DNA of 64,000 nucleotides, taken from the NCBI GenBank assembly GCA_036378155.1, contig DASUXA010000057.1:62001-126000 (forward strand), given 5' to 3'. This document shows, in pieces, positions 62,732-64,000 of this stretch. The stretch comes from DASUXA01 sp036378155. Its GTDB lineage: Bacteria; Actinomycetota; Actinomycetes; Mycobacteriales; Micromonosporaceae. The notes beneath the pieces were generated by a model. It was not told the DNA's origin. It ran no database searches and saw only the letters and a list, made by a program, of their open reading frames with translations. The position numbers were made by a program, and so were the translations under genes. How positions within the stretch are numbered: position 1 is the stretch's first letter; each line of letters starts with the position of its first letter.

Positions 62732-62763
62732 TCGTACGTGCGTTCGATAGTACGCACGTACGA
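62732..62763. promoter_or_regulatory. Paired LexA (SOS) boxes between lexA and the LysM gene
   Basis: TCGTACGTGCGTTCGA (62732-62747) differs at one position from TCGAAC-N4-GTTCGA. The opposite strand of 62748-62763 reads TCGTACGTGCGTACTA. The two share a perfect 12-bp inverted repeat (62732-62743 with 62752-62763), so one compound operator faces both genes. Confidence 0.8.
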
Positions 62764-62792
62764 AGATCGGCAGCGCACCCTCGGAGGTCGCG

Positions 62793-63107
62793 GTGACCGC
62801 AGCCCACGCTCGACCTGCTCCCCCCATCCGTCTCACCCGCCGGGGCAGGACGGTTCTGCTCCTGCTACTGTGCGCGCTCGCCGCTGTGGTGCTCGCGCTC
62901 GGCTCGCCGCCGAGCGACGCGGCCGGTCCCGCCGGGCCCGCGCCCACCGCCGTCGTCCAACCGGGCGACACGCTGTGGTCGATCGCCGAGCAGTACGTGC
63001 CGGATCTCGACCCGATCACGGCGATCGAGGAGATCCGGGAGCTGAACGACATGCCCAGCTACACGGTGTATGCCGGACAGCGACTGCGACTGCCCGCCCG
63101 GCGCTGA
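62793..63107 (+). CDS. Small membrane LysM protein, SOS-linked (YneA/ChiZ/DivS-like position)
   Basis: 104 residues: a short basic N-terminus, one TM (about 20-40), an extracytoplasmic linker, and a LysM domain (about 54-101; VVQPGDTLWSIAEQY... YAGQRLRLP) that binds peptidoglycan. It is divergent from lexA across the paired SOS boxes. In other Gram-positives, proteins of this size and position (YneA in Bacillus, ChiZ in mycobacteria) halt cell division during DNA damage; that role is inferred here. GTG 62793 with GGAGG 5 nt upstream. Confidence 0.8.
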   Translation: MTAAHARPAPPIRLTRRGRTVLLLLLCALAAVVLALGSPPSDAAGPAGPAPTAVVQPGDTLWSIAEQYVPDLDPITAIEEIRELNDMPSYTVYAGQRLRLPARR

Positions 63108-63222
63108 CCGCCGTCGCGCCTGCCCTCGGCGACCCGGTCGTCACCGTTGGCGACGCCACGCGCGACACGCCGCGCGCACGGCGGTTCGGCTTGCGTCCGA
63201 GGCGCGGACGGCATAACGTCAA

Positions 63223-63279
63223 CCCCAACATCTAGTAGTTACATGGGTGTAAGTCACCCAGAAGTTGGGTTCGACTTCT
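63223..63279 (+). promoter_or_regulatory. nrdR upstream region: NrdR-box-like site and alternative hairpins
   Basis: CCCAACATCTAGTAGT (about 63224-63239) resembles actinobacterial NrdR boxes and may mediate autoregulation. Just after it, TGGGTG (63244-63249) can pair with CACCCA (63255-63260), while ACCCA (63256-63260) can instead pair with TGGGT (63266-63270). A further arm pair is AGAAGT (63260-63265) / ACTTCT (63274-63279). The tract is A/T-rich for this genome. Confidence 0.45.
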
Positions 63280-63403
63280 CAAGTTTGTCCACACCCCGCA
63301 CCCAGCGTCGACCGTCGCGGTACGCGTCGCCGCTGCGTTCAGCGCGCCCTCAGACGGGTGCGGGCGGGGCGTGGCACGCGCTCGCCGGAGGGGAGAGGCG
63401 CGC

Positions 63404-63919
63404 ATGCGCTGTCCGTACTGTCGCCACGCCGACTCACGGGTGGTCGACTCGCGGGAGGCCGACGACGGTCAGCTCATCCGTCGTCGCCGCGCCTGCCCCG
63501 AGTGCGGCAAGCGGTTCACCACGGTCGAGGAGGCCGTCCTGGCGGTGGTCAAGCGCAGCGGCGTCACCGAGCCGTTCAGCCGCGCCAAGATCATCGGAGG
63601 GGTACGGAAAGCCTGCCAGGGCCGACCGGTGAACGAGGACGCGATCGCGCTGCTCGCTCAGAAGGTCGAGGAGACCGTACGGGCCAAGGGCGCGGCGGAG
63701 GTGCCGAGCCACGAGGTCGGTCTGGCGATCCTGGGTCCGCTGCGGGACCTGGACGAGGTGGCGTACCTCCGTTTCGCCAGCGTCTACCGCTCGTTCGATT
63801 CGTTGGCCGACTTCGAACGCGAGATCGCGGCGCTGCGTGCGGGCGCGGTGAGCGAGGCGACCGAGAGTACGACGCCGGCGGCTCGCCACGAGCCGCGGCC
63901 GGAGGGCGCGAGCAGATGA
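63404..63919 (+). CDS. nrdR: Transcriptional repressor NrdR
   Basis: 171 residues; represses ribonucleotide reductase genes in response to ATP/dATP. Zinc ribbon Cys3, Cys6, Cys31, Cys34 (CPYC, CPEC), then an ATP-cone (about 47-135; KRSGVTEPFSRAKIIGGVRKA). GGAGGGGAGAGG upstream of ATG 63404. The stop overlaps the next gene (ATGA). Confidence 0.95.
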   Translation: MRCPYCRHADSRVVDSREADDGQLIRRRRACPECGKRFTTVEEAVLAVVKRSGVTEPFSRAKIIGGVRKACQGRPVNEDAIALLAQKVEETVRAKGAAEVPSHEVGLAILGPLRDLDEVAYLRFASVYRSFDSLADFEREIAALRAGAVSEATESTTPAARHEPRPEGASR

Positions 63920-64000
63920 GCAGGCGAGCAACACGTGGTTCGCAGGACAGTGGGACGAGAGCGGCGGAGGTCGTCGCGGATGAGGGGGAGCAGATGACCG
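63916..64000 (+). CDS. Start of next gene, possibly B12-dependent ribonucleotide reductase (partial)
   Basis: An open frame starts at ATG 63916, overlapping the nrdR stop, and runs off the window. A second in-frame ATG at 63994 has GAGGGGGAG just upstream and may be the real start. In Streptomyces and relatives nrdJ follows nrdR; only that synteny supports the assignment, as the 28 visible residues are uninformative. Confidence 0.4.
   Translation, partial: MSRRATRGSQDSGTRAAEVVADEGEQMT

Noticed and set aside
63108..63403. B12 riboswitch before nrdR
   Set aside because: I looked for the conserved B12-box and core of a cobalamin riboswitch, since nrdJ may follow, and did not see them.
1..64000. 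tRNA, rRNA, insertion sequence or prophage genes
   Set aside because: A scan for T-loop-like motifs, transposase or integrase motifs and phage structural genes found nothing supportable.

Overview
The window is about 70% GC, uses many GTG and TTG starts, and carries a mycobacterial-type (ESX-like) type VII secretion locus. It also has the order recA-recX-rny ... miaB-miaA-dapF-hflX-lexA-nrdR. This fits a filamentous high-GC actinobacterium, most likely a member of Micromonosporaceae. That placement is inferred from gene order and composition; no search was possible. I see no rRNA, tRNA, CRISPR array, transposase or prophage.

Region 1 (1-15.2 kb) is nutrient uptake and regulation. A CitA/CitB-type two-component system is divergent from a NitT/TauT-type ABC transporter (ATPase, permease, lipoprotein). 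After a repeat-rich gap come a LysE-type exporter and a fused PNPOx/GNAT protein, divergent from a MocR-type PLP regulator across a perfect 12-bp palindrome. A second MocR-type regulator is divergent from an operon encoding a dihydroxyphthalate-decarboxylase-like protein, a nitrilase-superfamily amidase and a complete polar-amino-acid-type ABC transporter.

Region 2 (15.4-33.9 kb) is the type VII secretion locus. It has EccB, EccC (one chain with three ATPase domains), EccD, two divergent mycosins, an EspG-like chaperone, several small helical WXG100/EspC-like proteins, two YbaB/EbfC-like proteins, an alpha/beta-hydrolase and a lipoprotein. Three overlapping or adjacent small-protein pairs each have exactly one partner with a YxxxD/E export motif. 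I found no EccE or EccA in the window.

Region 3 (34-41.8 kb) has a secreted SH3b/amidase-like protein, a selenium-binding-protein/methanethiol-oxidase homologue preceded by a small overlapping ORF and followed by a DUF2182 membrane protein, a UdgX-type uracil-DNA glycosylase, an acyl-CoA dehydrogenase, a PP2C phosphatase, an MFS transporter and DUF3046.

Region 4 (41.8-64 kb) is the conserved core: recA-recX, RNase Y, the gluABCD glutamate transporter (reverse strand), miaB, DUF349, a LigB-like gene, miaA, dapF, recQ, malic enzyme, hflX, an exported protein, lexA, a divergent LysM protein, nrdR and the start of the next gene (perhaps nrdJ). Variant SOS boxes built on TCGTAC lie in the recA promoter and between lexA and the LysM gene, so one LexA regulon links these loci. 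LexA itself has a long N-terminal extension made of 30-bp tandem repeats. A palindromic intergenic element occurs twice near 5.6 kb and again near 61.6 kb.
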